Origin: DASRWI01 sp035654655
GTDB taxonomy: Bacteria; Bacteroidota; Ignavibacteria; Ignavibacteriales; Ignavibacteriaceae
NCBI GenBank assembly: GCA_035654655.1
Contig: DASRWI010000020.1
Coordinates: forward strand, 1-64,000
Direction of reading: 5' to 3'
DNA length: 64,000 nt
This document shows, piece after piece, positions 1-9,307 of the stretch. Within the stretch, counting starts at the first letter, position 1, and each line of letters starts with the position of its first letter. The position numbers and the translations under genes are program-made. Below the pieces are notes generated by a model. The model was not told where the DNA came from, searched no databases, and saw only the letters and a list, made by a program, of their open reading frames with translations.

Positions 1-1116
1 AAATTTGATGTCATAATTATAGGAGGAGGACCTGCTGGTACATCAGCGGCTAATTATTTGGCTAACTATGACTTTAATGTGTGTCTGGTTGAAAAAAAAG
101 TTTTCCCACGCGATGTTATATGCGGTGAGTTTTTATCCTATAGAGTAACAGACCATCTTAAAAACTTTGGTTTGTTTGATGATTTCATAAATCAATCTCC
201 TACTAAAATTAATTCACTACGATATTCCACGGAGAATAAGGAGTTTGTTTCTGAACTTGGATTTACTGCATATTCAATGAAGCGTTCCAAATTTGATGAT
301 ATACTCCTTTTCTCAGCAAAAGATAAAGGAGTAAAAATATTTCAGCCTTATGAATCACTAACCATAAAAAAGAAGCTAAATGATTTTGTTGTAGAAATTG
401 CAAATGATGGTGACCATCTAGAACTCATTGCTAATAATGTATTCTCGGCATATGGGAAACAAAATGTATTGGATAAATACTTAAACAGGCATTTCTATGG
501 TAAAACATCTTCATTAACCGGAATAAAATTCTATGCCAATAAGAATAACATTCAAAATTTTTTATCAAATGAAATAAGAATATATACTTCAAGCAACATT
601 TATTGTGGAGTTGATCAGGTAAATGCTAATGAAATAAATTTCTGTCTGCTAACAAATGGAAACAACTCAATAGCTTTTGACAATATGTATTCACAAAATA
701 AATTTTTTGCATCTTTGTTTAAAGATGGGATAAAAAACCTTTACCAGCAGGCTAAAAAATTTGGAACAGGGAATGTTTATTTTGGGAAAAAGAATATTGT
801 TGAAAATGGTATTTTTATGTTAGGAGATTCTGCCAGAATGATAGCCCCTCTTACAGGAGACGGAATAGATATGGCAATGGAGGCGGGATACATTGCGGCA
901 AATGTTTTGAAAGAAAAAAGGGAACATAATTTAAGTGAAGAACAGGCACATGGATTATATGAAGGAAGATGGGAAAGGACATTCAACAGTAGGATAAGAA
1001 ATGCAAAACTTGTACAAAATATTTTATTAAGTAATAGATTATACCCACTAACTTCAATCATACCAACATTATACCCCGGCATTATCAAGAAAATGATTAA
1101 GTACACAAGGAAATAA
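1..1116 (+). CDS. Geranylgeranyl-reductase-family FAD-dependent oxidoreductase (5' end cut by window)
   Basis: The reading frame is open from the first base, so the true start lies outside the window. The first residues visible form a Rossmann beta-alpha-beta unit with the dinucleotide motif GGGPAGTSAA, followed about 30 residues later by an acidic residue (VEK) that would bind the FAD ribose. A second FAD contact, MLGDSARMIAPLTGDGIDMA, lies near the C-terminus. This layout, together with the early CGEFLS motif, is that of the geranylgeranyl reductase/halogenase-like flavoprotein family, which reduces isoprenoid double bonds or acts on polyketides. The substrate cannot be read from the sequence. 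The C-terminal ~70 residues are basic and may contact membrane. Family call is firm, specific function is open. Confidence 0.85.
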   Translation, partial: KFDVIIIGGGPAGTSAANYLANYDFNVCLVEKKVFPRDVICGEFLSYRVTDHLKNFGLFDDFINQSPTKINSLRYSTENKEFVSELGFTAYSMKRSKFDDILLFSAKDKGVKIFQPYESLTIKKKLNDFVVEIANDGDHLELIANNVFSAYGKQNVLDKYLNRHFYGKTSSLTGIKFYANKNNIQNFLSNEIRIYTSSNIYCGVDQVNANEINFCLLTNGNNSIAFDNMYSQNKFFASLFKDGIKNLYQQAKKFGTGNVYFGKKNIVENGIFMLGDSARMIAPLTGDGIDMAMEAGYIAANVLKEKREHNLSEEQAHGLYEGRWERTFNSRIRNAKLVQNILLSNRLYPLTSIIPTLYPGIIKKMIKYTRK

Positions 1117-1126
1117 AAAACAAGAT

Positions 1127-1264
1127 GGTACTTCGAGTGTTTTCTGAGCGAAGCGAAGAAAATGTATCGACCACTTAGTGGTCCCTATGGGAGAAGTGCC
1201 TGTTCAAAAGAACATCTCGATACAATTTTTTCGGACAAAGCCCTCACAAATCACTCGATGAACC
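1127..1264. repeat. ~140-bp imperfect-palindrome repeat, copy A (GIY-YIG-flanking)
   Basis: This unit begins GGTACTTCGAGTG and ends CACTCGATGAACC, which is a near-perfect terminal inverted repeat. It contains an inner palindrome GACCACTTAGTGGTC, and TGTATCGA on the left is mirrored by TCGATACA on the right. A second copy with the same landmarks in the same order and orientation lies at 1589-1737. Copy A ends 6 bp before the stop codon of the GIY-YIG gene at 1271. The shape is that of a REP/BIME or MITE-like element. Confidence 0.8.
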
Positions 1265-1270
1265 GATTTT

Positions 1271-1564
1271 CTATTTTCCTCTAAAAACTTTTTTTACTAA
1301 AACTGGAAGAGCACTATAATCACTATTTATTAAAGCTATCTTTTTCTCTCTACTCCATTTCTTAACTTGTTTTTCTCTAAGGTATGCATCATCAATTCTA
1401 TAAAATTCTTCATAATAGATTAATTTAACTGGTAACCTTTCCTTTGTATAATTTGCACCTAATGAACTTTGATGTTCAAAGAATCTTCTCTCAATATTTC
1501 TTGTGCTTCCGGTGTAGAAATTACCATCAGAACATTCTAAAATATACATATATCCTTTGGTCAT
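1271..1564 (-). CDS. GIY-YIG nuclease superfamily protein, UPF0213-like
   Basis: This 97-residue protein is a stand-alone GIY-YIG domain. It has GYMYIL near the N-terminus and YTGST about 10 residues on, which together are the GIY and YIG strands. These are followed by an Arg-rich helix (RNIERR), a histidine (EHQ) and the late LREKQVKKW helix carrying the expected catalytic Glu. The length is typical of small single-domain members, which may cut DNA and whose role is poorly known. The gene starts at an ATG and runs alone on the minus strand. It fills almost the whole gap between two direct copies of a ~140-bp repeat, 6 bp from one and 24 bp from the other. A mobile or repeat-processing role is an inference from that packing. 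Confidence 0.9.
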   Translation of the reverse strand: MTKGYMYILECSDGNFYTGSTRNIERRFFEHQSSLGANYTKERLPVKLIYYEEFYRIDDAYLREKQVKKWSREKKIALINSDYSALPVLVKKVFRGK

Positions 1565-1588
1565 TCTCTTATTTTCTTCTTTCCTAAT

Positions 1589-1737
1589 GGTATTTCTAGT
1601 GTTTCGAGCGTGGCGAGAAATATATCGACCACATAGTGGTCCTTATGGGAGAAGTGCCTTTTTGATTAAGTCCATTACCGGGCACATCTCGATACAATTT
1701 TTTCGGGTAAAGCCCTCAAAAATCACTCGATGTACCA
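1589..1737. repeat. ~140-bp imperfect-palindrome repeat, copy B (GIY-YIG-flanking)
   Basis: This is the second copy of the unit at 1127-1264, in the same orientation. Shared blocks are TCGACCAC-TAGTGGTCC, TATGGGAGAAGTGCCT, ACATCTCGATACAATTTTTTCGG, AAAGCCCTCA and ATCACTCGATG-ACC. The middle differs by small indels. The 88-codon plus-strand frame that reads through it (1557-1823) is composed of repeat sequence and is not a credible gene. Confidence 0.8.
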
Positions 1738-1779
1738 TTGGGCAGCTTTCTCAAAAATTATTCTATGTACCACTGAATT

Positions 1780-3819
1780 TTATACCTTTACTTTATTCAC
1801 CAGCTTTTCAATCTGAGGGATAATCATTATCTCTGTTTGTCCATATGGTTTCTTTGCAGCATCTAAATCTTTTTGTACATCACCAAACCAATTATCTAAA
1901 GGATTATCTCCCTTCTTGATATATTCAATTGCTTCCAATCCTCTTTTAGATATTATCGCTAAATTATTTGATAATGGTTCCATCTCTTTTAAGATTGGCG
2001 AAACTTTAATTAGTTCAACAAACTTTGAATGATTATTCTGCCAGGTTGTAAATAAATCCTTTAACTGATTATATGACTGCTCATCTTTATCAGCAATATA
2101 TTTTTCAATTAATTTATCTAATGTTCTTTTTATTTTTACATCAGGTAACGCAGCATCAACTACTCTTGTGTATGGAGAATAAGAAGTATATTTAACTCCT
2201 TGTGAATGACGTGCATATAATTTTACCGGTTCAATTACATCTATCAAAGTTTTTAATGGAGCAGTATCATTATTGTTTGTTAATCTTCTCAACATCATTG
2301 GCTGATTTTTAATATGCAGTAAACCAAAATCTTCCAGCATAAAACTGACACACTCTAACCTGCGATGCATTTCTTCAACATCATTAACAGTCTGTGGTGA
2401 CCAGAATCTTTCTGCTACTGCTGCAGTACGCGGCCATATTCGTGAATCAATATTTTCCGGAGTAACTAATTCTGCCCAGCTTGTAACTTCACCGCCAAGA
2501 ACAAATTTTTTCTGTTCATCAGTCAAAGGTGAATTAAACGGAATTGGGTCGTTCAAATAATGAAAATCTGTAGGCTGAATTAAATCTATATAATATCCAT
2601 TAGATAAAATAACCTGGTATCCTTTTGTTGCAGCATCCACTAATCCTTTTTGTCCTCTCCAGGATTGAATTACAATATTTGTTGGAAGGTTTGGATGTTG
2701 TATTTCATCCCAGCCAACCATTTTCTTTCCATACTTTGTTATAATTTTTGAAATTCTTTGATTAAAATATGCTTGAAGTCCGTGATTATCAGGAATATTA
2801 TGTTTCTTCATAAAGGTTTGAATTTCTTTGTTGTTATTCCACTGTTTACCATTGTTTTCATCTCCGCCAATATGCATATAAGGGTCATCAAAAAGAGCAC
2901 ACATTTCTTTAAAGAATGTATCAAAGAATTTATAAGTTGCTTCAATAGTTGGATTAAAGGTCGGGTCAAAGATGCCCCAGTTTCTTTCAATCTTATAAGG
3001 ACCGGGAGCCGATGCTAATTGTGGAAAAGCTGTTAAGAATGCTGTTGAATGTCCAGGAATATCGAATTCCGGAATAACCCTAATGCCCCTTGCTTTTGCG
3101 TACGCTAAAATTTCTTTTATTTGTTCGTGAGTAAAGTACATCCCATCAGAGCCAAGTTGATTTAACTTTGGTAAAGATTTTACTTCAACACGAATTCCCT
3201 GGTCATCCGATAAATGCCAATGAAAAACATTCATCTTAACAGAAGCCATTGCATCAAGATTTCTTTTAATAACATCCAAAGGCATAAAATGACGGCTTAC
3301 ATCAATCATCAATCCGCGCCATCGAAAGCGGGGAGCATCTTCAATGGTTACAGCAGGAATATAATAACCACTTTCATCTGACTGAAGAAGCTGAACTAAA
3401 GTTTCAAGTCCACGCATAGCCCCAATATCTGTCGTTGCATTTAATTTTATATCACTATTAGTAACAGTTAGTGTATAAGATTCATCTTCATTAAGCTCAA
3501 CTTTTCCTAATCTTTCACAGTTAATAATCATTGGAGCTGAGATTGGATTATTTTCCTTGGTTAAAAAATCTTGAGGGAAAAATAAACCAGTTCTACCGGA
3601 TATTCTTCTTAAAACTCTTGTTGCATAAGAATAAAAATCATCTGAAGCTTTACCTTGGATGGCAATTGTAAACGAAGGCGTTAATAAGAATTTCCCTTCA
3701 TTAACAGTAACATTGGCAGGCATAGGCATAAGATTTAATTTCATATTTCCCTCTGCAGATAAATTAGAAAAGCTTGAGAAAAGAAAAAGAATAAGAATGT
3801 AATTAAATAAAGATTTCAT
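1780..3819 (-). CDS. Glycoside hydrolase family 20 beta-N-acetylhexosaminidase
   Basis: This is a secreted or periplasmic exo-enzyme predicted to remove terminal GlcNAc/GalNAc from chitin- or peptidoglycan-derived glycans. A hydrophobic signal peptide covers about residues 1-22. The N-terminal alpha/beta domain follows (to about 140) and then the TIM barrel, starting RFRWRGLMIDVSRHF and containing NVFHWHLSDDQG. The catalytic Asp-Glu pair sits in HIGGDE (D320/E321 from the chosen start). A C-terminal helical region of about 150 residues follows the barrel. The frame extends 3 codons upstream to a GTG, but the ATG at 3819 is preferred because AAGGTG lies at good Shine-Dalgarno distance and the GTG falls inside it. 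The gene stands alone, 42 bp from repeat copy B. Confidence 0.95.
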   Translation of the reverse strand: MKSLFNYILILFLFSSFSNLSAEGNMKLNLMPMPANVTVNEGKFLLTPSFTIAIQGKASDDFYSYATRVLRRISGRTGLFFPQDFLTKENNPISAPMIINCERLGKVELNEDESYTLTVTNSDIKLNATTDIGAMRGLETLVQLLQSDESGYYIPAVTIEDAPRFRWRGLMIDVSRHFMPLDVIKRNLDAMASVKMNVFHWHLSDDQGIRVEVKSLPKLNQLGSDGMYFTHEQIKEILAYAKARGIRVIPEFDIPGHSTAFLTAFPQLASAPGPYKIERNWGIFDPTFNPTIEATYKFFDTFFKEMCALFDDPYMHIGGDENNGKQWNNNKEIQTFMKKHNIPDNHGLQAYFNQRISKIITKYGKKMVGWDEIQHPNLPTNIVIQSWRGQKGLVDAATKGYQVILSNGYYIDLIQPTDFHYLNDPIPFNSPLTDEQKKFVLGGEVTSWAELVTPENIDSRIWPRTAAVAERFWSPQTVNDVEEMHRRLECVSFMLEDFGLLHIKNQPMMLRRLTNNNDTAPLKTLIDVIEPVKLYARHSQGVKYTSYSPYTRVVDAALPDVKIKRTLDKLIEKYIADKDEQSYNQLKDLFTTWQNNHSKFVELIKVSPILKEMEPLSNNLAIISKRGLEAIEYIKKGDNPLDNWFGDVQKDLDAAKKPYGQTEIMIIPQIEKLVNKVKV

Positions 3820-3920
3820 ATGAAGCACCTTAATAAAAGAGTTTAAGTATAAAGTAAAAATAGTACAACATAAATTAAAAAGATAGAAAGTAATGCGAGG
3901 AAATTTTTTAGAAATGAAAC

Positions 3921-3949
3921 AAAAAAAATCCGGCGAGAGCCGGATTTTT
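3921..3949 (-). terminator. Rho-independent terminator-like hairpin downstream of the DUF4242 gene
   Basis: A perfect 7-bp stem ATCCGGC/GCCGGAT with a 4-base loop is followed on the minus strand by a run of eight T (complement of 3921-3928). It lies 22 bp past the stop of the gene ending at 3972, and matches a classical intrinsic terminator. Confidence 0.9.
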
Positions 3950-3971
3950 AATATCTGGTATTTTATAAATT

Positions 3972-4226
3972 TTATACTATACCTTCTTTAACTTCGATGA
4001 TGTCATCAGCAATTAAACCGTGAGCATTTCTGTGAACATCTTCTGCTGCTTGTTTATTTGGAGCTTCGCATAAGCAGAAAACAGTTCCGTCCTTATCATT
4101 AAACCAATACTTCAGATACTTTACCCCATATTGGTCCTGAATTTCAACATCTTTCTTATGAGCCTGGGCAACAGCATCAGCTGTTAAGCCGTCAACGTGT
4201 CTGTGCATATCCATAAATAGTGCCAT
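3972..4226 (-). CDS. DUF4242 family protein (SCO4226-like, possible nickel-binding ferredoxin-fold)
   Basis: This 84-residue protein covers the whole DUF4242 fold. It begins FMDMHRHVDGLTADAVAQAH, has the central KYLKYWFNDKDGTVFCLCEAP strands, and ends with the NKQAAEDVHRNAHGL helix. Histidines and acidic residues are spaced as in the Streptomyces SCO4226 type, which binds nickel as a dimer, but metal binding here is inference only. The start is an ATG with AAGGAG about 7 bp upstream. The gene has its own downstream terminator and appears monocistronic. No signal peptide is seen. Confidence 0.85.
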   Translation of the reverse strand: MALFMDMHRHVDGLTADAVAQAHKKDVEIQDQYGVKYLKYWFNDKDGTVFCLCEAPNKQAAEDVHRNAHGLIADDIIEVKEGIV

Positions 4227-4327
4227 AAAATCTCCTTACATTAAATTAATTATTTTAATGCAATAACATTAGTTGAAAAATATTTTACTAAATTATTACA
4301 AATCACAGTAGAAGAATTTTTACACTA

Positions 4328-5192
4328 TCATTTCATAAGCAGCATTTTTTTAGTTTCTGAATACTTACCTGCATCTATGCGGTAGAAATAAACTCCTGAT
4401 GTTAAATCTTCAACACTAAAATTAATTTCATATGTACCAGAAGATTTTTCTTCATTCATTAATGTTTTTATTTCTCTTCCCAAAACATCAAACACTTTTA
4501 TAGTTACATAATTCTGTTCAGGCAAATTAAACTTAATTGTAGTATTTGGATTAAATGGATTTGGATAATTTTGCTCTAAAGAAAAAGATTGAGGTAAATA
4601 CATTTCATTTTCAACTGAAACAACATTAATGCTTTCTTTACTTCTATATATACCTGAATTTGTTGCAATGATTATGCGGTTACTAGAATCTAAAATCATG
4701 TCATTAGGACCCGGCATATTTGCTATTCTTGTAAAAACTGAATCCTCATAGGTTTTAAAATAAAGCCCTGAAGTTGTACCGGCAAATATCTTGTTAAATG
4801 TAAAAGCCATTGCCGTAACATTAGCAAAGGAATATTCTGTAGTTAGATTATTAATTTTTTTATACTTTATTTAAGCTCTTGTAATATAAAGCTCCTGAAG
4901 AATCTATGAAATAAAATGAGGTTGCATTATCATGAAGAATTTCAATAGGTGAACCTTCAAAGTAATAAATGCCAATATTATATCCACCCCCGCCGCTTGA
5001 AAAATATAATCTATTATTAATTTTTGGTCCAATCCTATAAACGTGTGAATAAAAACAATCATAAAATAATTTTAAATTTCCAAGGAGTGAATCCAAGGTG
5101 TAGATACCTGATATTTCTGGTCGATAATTTGGAGTAGATTGAGAATAACGTTCAACGTAAACTGATGCATTTAAAATAAAAAATCCCTTCAA
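4328..5192 (-). pseudogene. Remnant of a secreted T9SS propeller protein (5'-truncated and frameshifted)
   Basis: Two frames on the minus strand, 5192-4860 and 4810-4328, read as one gene broken by a one-base shift. The first frame stops at GTA-TAA. Shifting by one base just before that stop gives YKKINNLTTEYSFANVTAM, which runs straight into the second frame. The combined protein has propeller-like strands (FAGTTSGLYF, IIATNSGIYR) and ends in a complete T9SS type A sorting domain (NYPNPFNPNTTIKF, GVYFYRID, KKMLLMK). The 5' end is also missing: in frame there is only a TTG inside the terminator hairpin of the TonB-receptor gene, then a stop, and no signal peptide. A decayed gene is the best reading. 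A sequencing indel could explain the shift but not the lost N-terminus. Confidence 0.75.
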
Positions 5193-5206
5193 AGTTGAAG
5201 GGATTT
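5178..5206 (-). terminator. Intrinsic terminator of the TonB-dependent receptor gene
   Basis: An 11-bp stem AAATCCCTTCA/TGAAGGGATTT with a short loop is followed on the minus strand by a T run. It sits about 23 bp after the stop of the receptor gene. The remnant propeller gene begins inside this hairpin, which marks the deletion or insertion boundary. Confidence 0.85.
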
Positions 5207-5228
5207 TAAATTAAATATTTAGATACAA

Positions 5229-7742
5229 TTAATATTGAAGCATATCTTCATCTTCCATATCTTCTTCACGCTGTTTTTCACGCTGCGGTCTTTCTCCATT
5301 GGAACTAAATCTATAGCTTATGCCTAAGAAGGCAACTCTTGAATCAAATCTGCGCGCATTTTGCATAATGTATCCATCACCGATTGTATTGGAATCAAAT
5401 TTACGAGTATTAAAAACATCTGATACTCTTAAGATTAATGATAATTTATTATCAAGGAAATCTTTTTTAACAGCTAAATCAAGTCCATACATTTCCTTAA
5501 TGCTTGTTTGAATTGCAGAACCTCCACCCATTCCAAATCCACCGCCGCCGCCTCCAGGACCATGACCTCCGCGTCCTCCCATACTTGCAGCAATTGTTGG
5601 TGCCTGATAATTGAACATCAATTGTACCTGAAATTGATAAGGTAAGATTAAAGTGGAATTTAATTTTGCTGACCAGGAGTCATTATTTATTTTAACATTA
5701 GTTGAAGGGTCTTTAAAATCATTTACAAAATATAAGAAGCTTAAATTTGTTCTAAACCATTGGAACATCGGGTACATTATTGATAACTCACCGCCATAAT
5801 AATTTCCTGATGAAATATTTCCATAAGTAGTTTTTGTAAAACCTTGTTGGTTAATTTCAGTTATTGCACTTATTAATCCTGATGTATGACGATAAAATAC
5901 ATTGGTATTAAAAGAAGTTGAACCAAGATATTTAGTATATCCGGCTTCCATTGAATTTATATACTGAGGTTTCAAAAATGGATTACCGGAAGAAATATTT
6001 GTTGAGTCAGTATAATCAACATAAGGATTAAGCAAACGACTGTTTGGCCTGTCTACTCTTCTTGAATAATTTAAAGTCATTTCATCATTCTCGGAAAAAG
6101 CATACATCAAGAAGGCAGATGGATACAACGATGTATAATTATTCTTATAATCACCTGATAATCCTTTAACTATCGGTTCAGTTGTAACCATTTCACCACG
6201 AACTCCTAATTGATAGGTTAATTTACCCAAGGCATTTCCATAAGTAATGTATCCTGCGTGGATTTGTTCCTTGTAATCAAAATAATATGGGGGTTCATAG
6301 TCAGCAAAATTACCGGTTATAGAATCTTTGAGCAGATATAAATTTTCTGAATTCATATCTCTGATTCTGCTTCTTAATCCGGCTTCAATTTTATTATCCT
6401 TATTCAATAAGTATGAATAGTCTAATTTGATATCGTATTCTTTATTGTTGTTTAAAGATTTATTCAATTGATTAAAAGATGTAGACATCTCTTTTTGGAA
6501 AATATTTGTTTCACCATTTGATTTATCATTTTCAATAGCTGCATCCAATTGAATGGTATGGTCTCTATCAAAAATATGTTTATATCCAAAGTTATAATCG
6601 TAAGAATTCATCCCTCTGTCTTGAGAGCTGGTTCTTAAATAATCTCTAAGTAATGTGTTGCCTTCACCAAGATAAGTATTTGCAGTAGTTCCATCGCTTC
6701 CAAAACTTCTTCCGTGATAATCAAAACCAACAGTAAAAATATTAAGTTCATCAGGCATTAAATCTAAACTTATTCTGCCATTGTCTCCATCGTGGTTATT
6801 ATTATTATCAGAAATCTGGTCAATATATCTGTACAATCCAAAAGTATTATTTCTTACAGACGTACCTGAGCTATTCATATTCATTAATCTTTTGTCATAA
6901 CCTGCAGATAAATTAAAGAATGAACTTCTTAAATTAATATCTCCTGAAGCATTGTATTTATCGCCCGTCCCGGCATTAGCGCTTACATTTGCGTTTATTC
7001 CAAGTTCAGCTTTTCTTTTTAATATTATATTTAAAATACCGGCAGTACCTTCAGGATTATATTTTGAAGATGGATTTGTAATAAGTTCTATTCTATCAAT
7101 TGCATTAGCAGATAAACTTTGAAGCAAATCAGAAGGCTCCATAGTTGCCAATCCTGATTCTTTTCCATCAACTAAAATTTTTAAATTTTGATTACCTCTA
7201 AGAGAAACATTTCCATCAACATCGACATTGATTGAAGGAACATTTTGCAATACATCCAAGGCATTACCTCCGGATGAAAGAATAAGTTTACTTACATCAA
7301 TTACTTTTTTATCTATTGTGTTAGTTATAAAATCACGCTGCCCTGTAACAGTTACATTATCTAAAGTTAGAGAAGTTGATTTCAAATATATTTTTCCCAA
7401 ATCAATCTGAGGATTTCTCGGTCCTATTCTAATAGTATCAATAACAAGTTTACTGTATCCAATAAAAGTTATCTGAGCATAATATATGCCGGCTTTAACT
7501 TTATCGATGGAAAATGTTCCGTCGGAAATTGAAACTGCACCTGTGGAAACTGTTGAATCTCTTTTAGAAAAAAGAGAAATAGTACCATATTCAATAGGTT
7601 TTTGCGTAAGTGAATCTAAAAGAATACCTTTTACCATACCATCGCTAAACATTGGACCGCCATTGCCGCGCTGCATATTATTACTATCTTGACCCAATGC
7701 TATTATTGAGAACAAAAGGACTAAAAAAACAATTTTTTTCAT
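5229..7742 (-). CDS. TonB-dependent receptor-like outer-membrane beta-barrel protein with carboxypeptidase-regulatory-like domain
   Basis: This 837-residue protein has a signal peptide (residues 1-18, ending ALGQ). It is followed by a CarboxypepD_reg-like beta-sandwich (about 35-125), a TonB plug (about 130-240, with VLQNVPSINVDVDGNVSLRGN and IELITNPSSKYNPEGTAGILNI), and a barrel of roughly 570 residues of the OMP_b-brl_3 type. The barrel ends with a short charged tail rich in Glu and Asp. A glycine-rich stretch (GGRGGHGPGGGGGGFGMGG) lies in one loop near residue 735. No clear TonB box is visible. Such proteins usually import siderophores or oligomers, and the substrate here is unknown. The gene is monocistronic with its own terminator. 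Confidence 0.9.
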   Translation of the reverse strand: MKKIVFLVLLFSIIALGQDSNNMQRGNGGPMFSDGMVKGILLDSLTQKPIEYGTISLFSKRDSTVSTGAVSISDGTFSIDKVKAGIYYAQITFIGYSKLVIDTIRIGPRNPQIDLGKIYLKSTSLTLDNVTVTGQRDFITNTIDKKVIDVSKLILSSGGNALDVLQNVPSINVDVDGNVSLRGNQNLKILVDGKESGLATMEPSDLLQSLSANAIDRIELITNPSSKYNPEGTAGILNIILKRKAELGINANVSANAGTGDKYNASGDINLRSSFFNLSAGYDKRLMNMNSSGTSVRNNTFGLYRYIDQISDNNNNHDGDNGRISLDLMPDELNIFTVGFDYHGRSFGSDGTTANTYLGEGNTLLRDYLRTSSQDRGMNSYDYNFGYKHIFDRDHTIQLDAAIENDKSNGETNIFQKEMSTSFNQLNKSLNNNKEYDIKLDYSYLLNKDNKIEAGLRSRIRDMNSENLYLLKDSITGNFADYEPPYYFDYKEQIHAGYITYGNALGKLTYQLGVRGEMVTTEPIVKGLSGDYKNNYTSLYPSAFLMYAFSENDEMTLNYSRRVDRPNSRLLNPYVDYTDSTNISSGNPFLKPQYINSMEAGYTKYLGSTSFNTNVFYRHTSGLISAITEINQQGFTKTTYGNISSGNYYGGELSIMYPMFQWFRTNLSFLYFVNDFKDPSTNVKINNDSWSAKLNSTLILPYQFQVQLMFNYQAPTIAASMGGRGGHGPGGGGGGFGMGGGSAIQTSIKEMYGLDLAVKKDFLDNKLSLILRVSDVFNTRKFDSNTIGDGYIMQNARRFDSRVAFLGISYRFSSNGERPQREKQREEDMEDEDMLQY

Positions 7743-7842
7743 TTTTCTCAGAATTTATTTAGAAAATATTAAGTTTGACAAAATAAACATAAAAGCAGTT
7801 TAATTGAAGTCTAAAAGAGGAAAATTTTGTGATAAATAATTT

Positions 7843-7911
7843 CCCACGAATAAATTCATGGGCTAACTAAAAAATTTTTGAATTAAGTTTAGTCCATGAT
7901 TTTATTCTGGG
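7843..7911. repeat. Pair of inverted REP palindromes
   Basis: Two related palindromes face each other. The first is CCCACGAATAAATTCATGGG followed by CTAA (7843-7866). The second is AGTCCATGATTTTATTCTGGG preceded by TTT (from about 7890). The CCCAYGA-TCRTGGG-CTAA pattern is the same as the REPs around the transposase gene at 18.8-19.3 kb and in the 60.5-kb gap. The pair lies in the 258-bp gap before the MFS gene. Confidence 0.75.
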
Positions 7912-8000
7912 AGAATGAAAATGCTCCATTTGTGTCCCTTTGGGAAAGACCCTTTATTTATTTTTTTATTATTTTTGAAACTTATTTTTATATGATTTAA

Positions 8001-9212
8001 ATGGAAAACTGGAAGAAAACATTTCTCATAATTTGGTCAGGACAAGTATTTTCGTTAATAACAACTGCTCTGGTTCAATTCTCTATTATTTTCTGGATTA
8101 CTAAAGAAACCGGTTCTGCAACTGTTTTATCTTTTGCAGCTATTGCTGCAACTCTCCCTAATATTATTTTTGGTCCATTCATCGGTGTTTGGGTTGATAG
8201 ATATAGCAGAAAAATGATAATGGTTTTGTCAGATTATTTTATTGCATTATTCTCTTTAGTGGCAGCAGTTTTATTTTACTATAATGTAATTGAAGTATGG
8301 CATATTTATGTTTTGTTGATATTGCGTTCTGCAGGAAGTGCTTTCTATATGCCTGCAATGCAGGCTGTTACTCCTTTACTTGCTCCTGAGGAACAGCTTA
8401 TGAGAGTGAATAGTGTTAATCAATCTTTATTTTCAGCAGCAAATATTGCCGGACCTGCCTTGGGGGCTGTTTTAATCAGCTTCTTTTCTATGCAAATAAT
8501 AATGCTATCGGATGTTTTAGGTGCAGTTATTGCAAGCAGTACTTTATTATTTGTGCATATACCTGAAATAGCTAAGAAACAGAATGTTAAACCGAATGTT
8601 ATGATTGAACTTAAAGAAGGTATAAATGCAATCCTTGAAAATAGAGGAATTGCCTGGATGATTTGCATCTGGATGTTATGCGTGTTTGTGTATATGCCGA
8701 TAAATACTTTGTTCCCCTTAATGACCTACAACCATTTCAAAGGGGGTGCAATTGAAATGGGAATAATTGAAATTGCAGGAGCTGCAGGTATGTTAGTTGG
8801 GGCAGTTATTATGGGTTATTTCAAATTTGAGAATAAAAAAGTTACAATGATAAACTTAGGCTATGTAATTATGGGGATTACACTTTTTTCATCAGGTTTA
8901 TTACCTGCAAATGCTTTTATTTTCTTTGCCTCATTTTGTTTTGTCTTCGGAATTTCTATTCCTTTTTTTTACACTCCAATGATGTCTATTATACAAGCTA
9001 CTATTGCTCCTGAAGTACTTGGAAGAGTTTTTTCTTTATTCCATACAATTGTTATGGCTCCATCATTGGTTGGTTTACTTGCTACAGGATTAATTGCTGA
9101 AGTAATTGGAGTTACAATGGCTTTTTCTATATCCGGATTTTTAATAATTTTATTTGGAATGGGAAGTTTTTTTATTCCTGCCTTAATGAAATTAGAAATT
9201 TCAAAACCTTAA
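8001..9212 (+). CDS. MFS transporter, macrolide-efflux-like (DHA3 type)
   Basis: This 403-residue integral membrane protein has about 12 hydrophobic segments. The first loop contains the MFS signature as GVWVDRYSRKMIMV, and motif SAGSAFYMPAMQAVTP follows helix 4, as in MefA-like drug exporters of the MFS_3 group. It would be a proton-driven exporter in the inner membrane. The substrate cannot be assigned, and antibiotic export should not be assumed. A TATTTTTG sequence at 7970-7977 matches the Bacteroidota -7 consensus and could place the transcription start about 18 bp before the ATG. The gene is followed, 95 bp later, by a small membrane protein gene on the same strand. Confidence 0.88.
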   Translation: MENWKKTFLIIWSGQVFSLITTALVQFSIIFWITKETGSATVLSFAAIAATLPNIIFGPFIGVWVDRYSRKMIMVLSDYFIALFSLVAAVLFYYNVIEVWHIYVLLILRSAGSAFYMPAMQAVTPLLAPEEQLMRVNSVNQSLFSAANIAGPALGAVLISFFSMQIIMLSDVLGAVIASSTLLFVHIPEIAKKQNVKPNVMIELKEGINAILENRGIAWMICIWMLCVFVYMPINTLFPLMTYNHFKGGAIEMGIIEIAGAAGMLVGAVIMGYFKFENKKVTMINLGYVIMGITLFSSGLLPANAFIFFASFCFVFGISIPFFYTPMMSIIQATIAPEVLGRVFSLFHTIVMAPSLVGLLATGLIAEVIGVTMAFSISGFLIILFGMGSFFIPALMKLEISKP

Positions 9213-9307
9213 ATTTTTTGTATTTATATTCCTGATAATTACTTTTCACAAGTAATTAATTTCTATTTATAAAAAATCACCTTTGTTAAAATCTCTTAGG
9301 AGTATCT

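Noticed and set aside
1557..1823. Plus-strand 88-codon frame
   Set aside because: It reads through repeat copy B, has low-complexity composition and no ribosome site.
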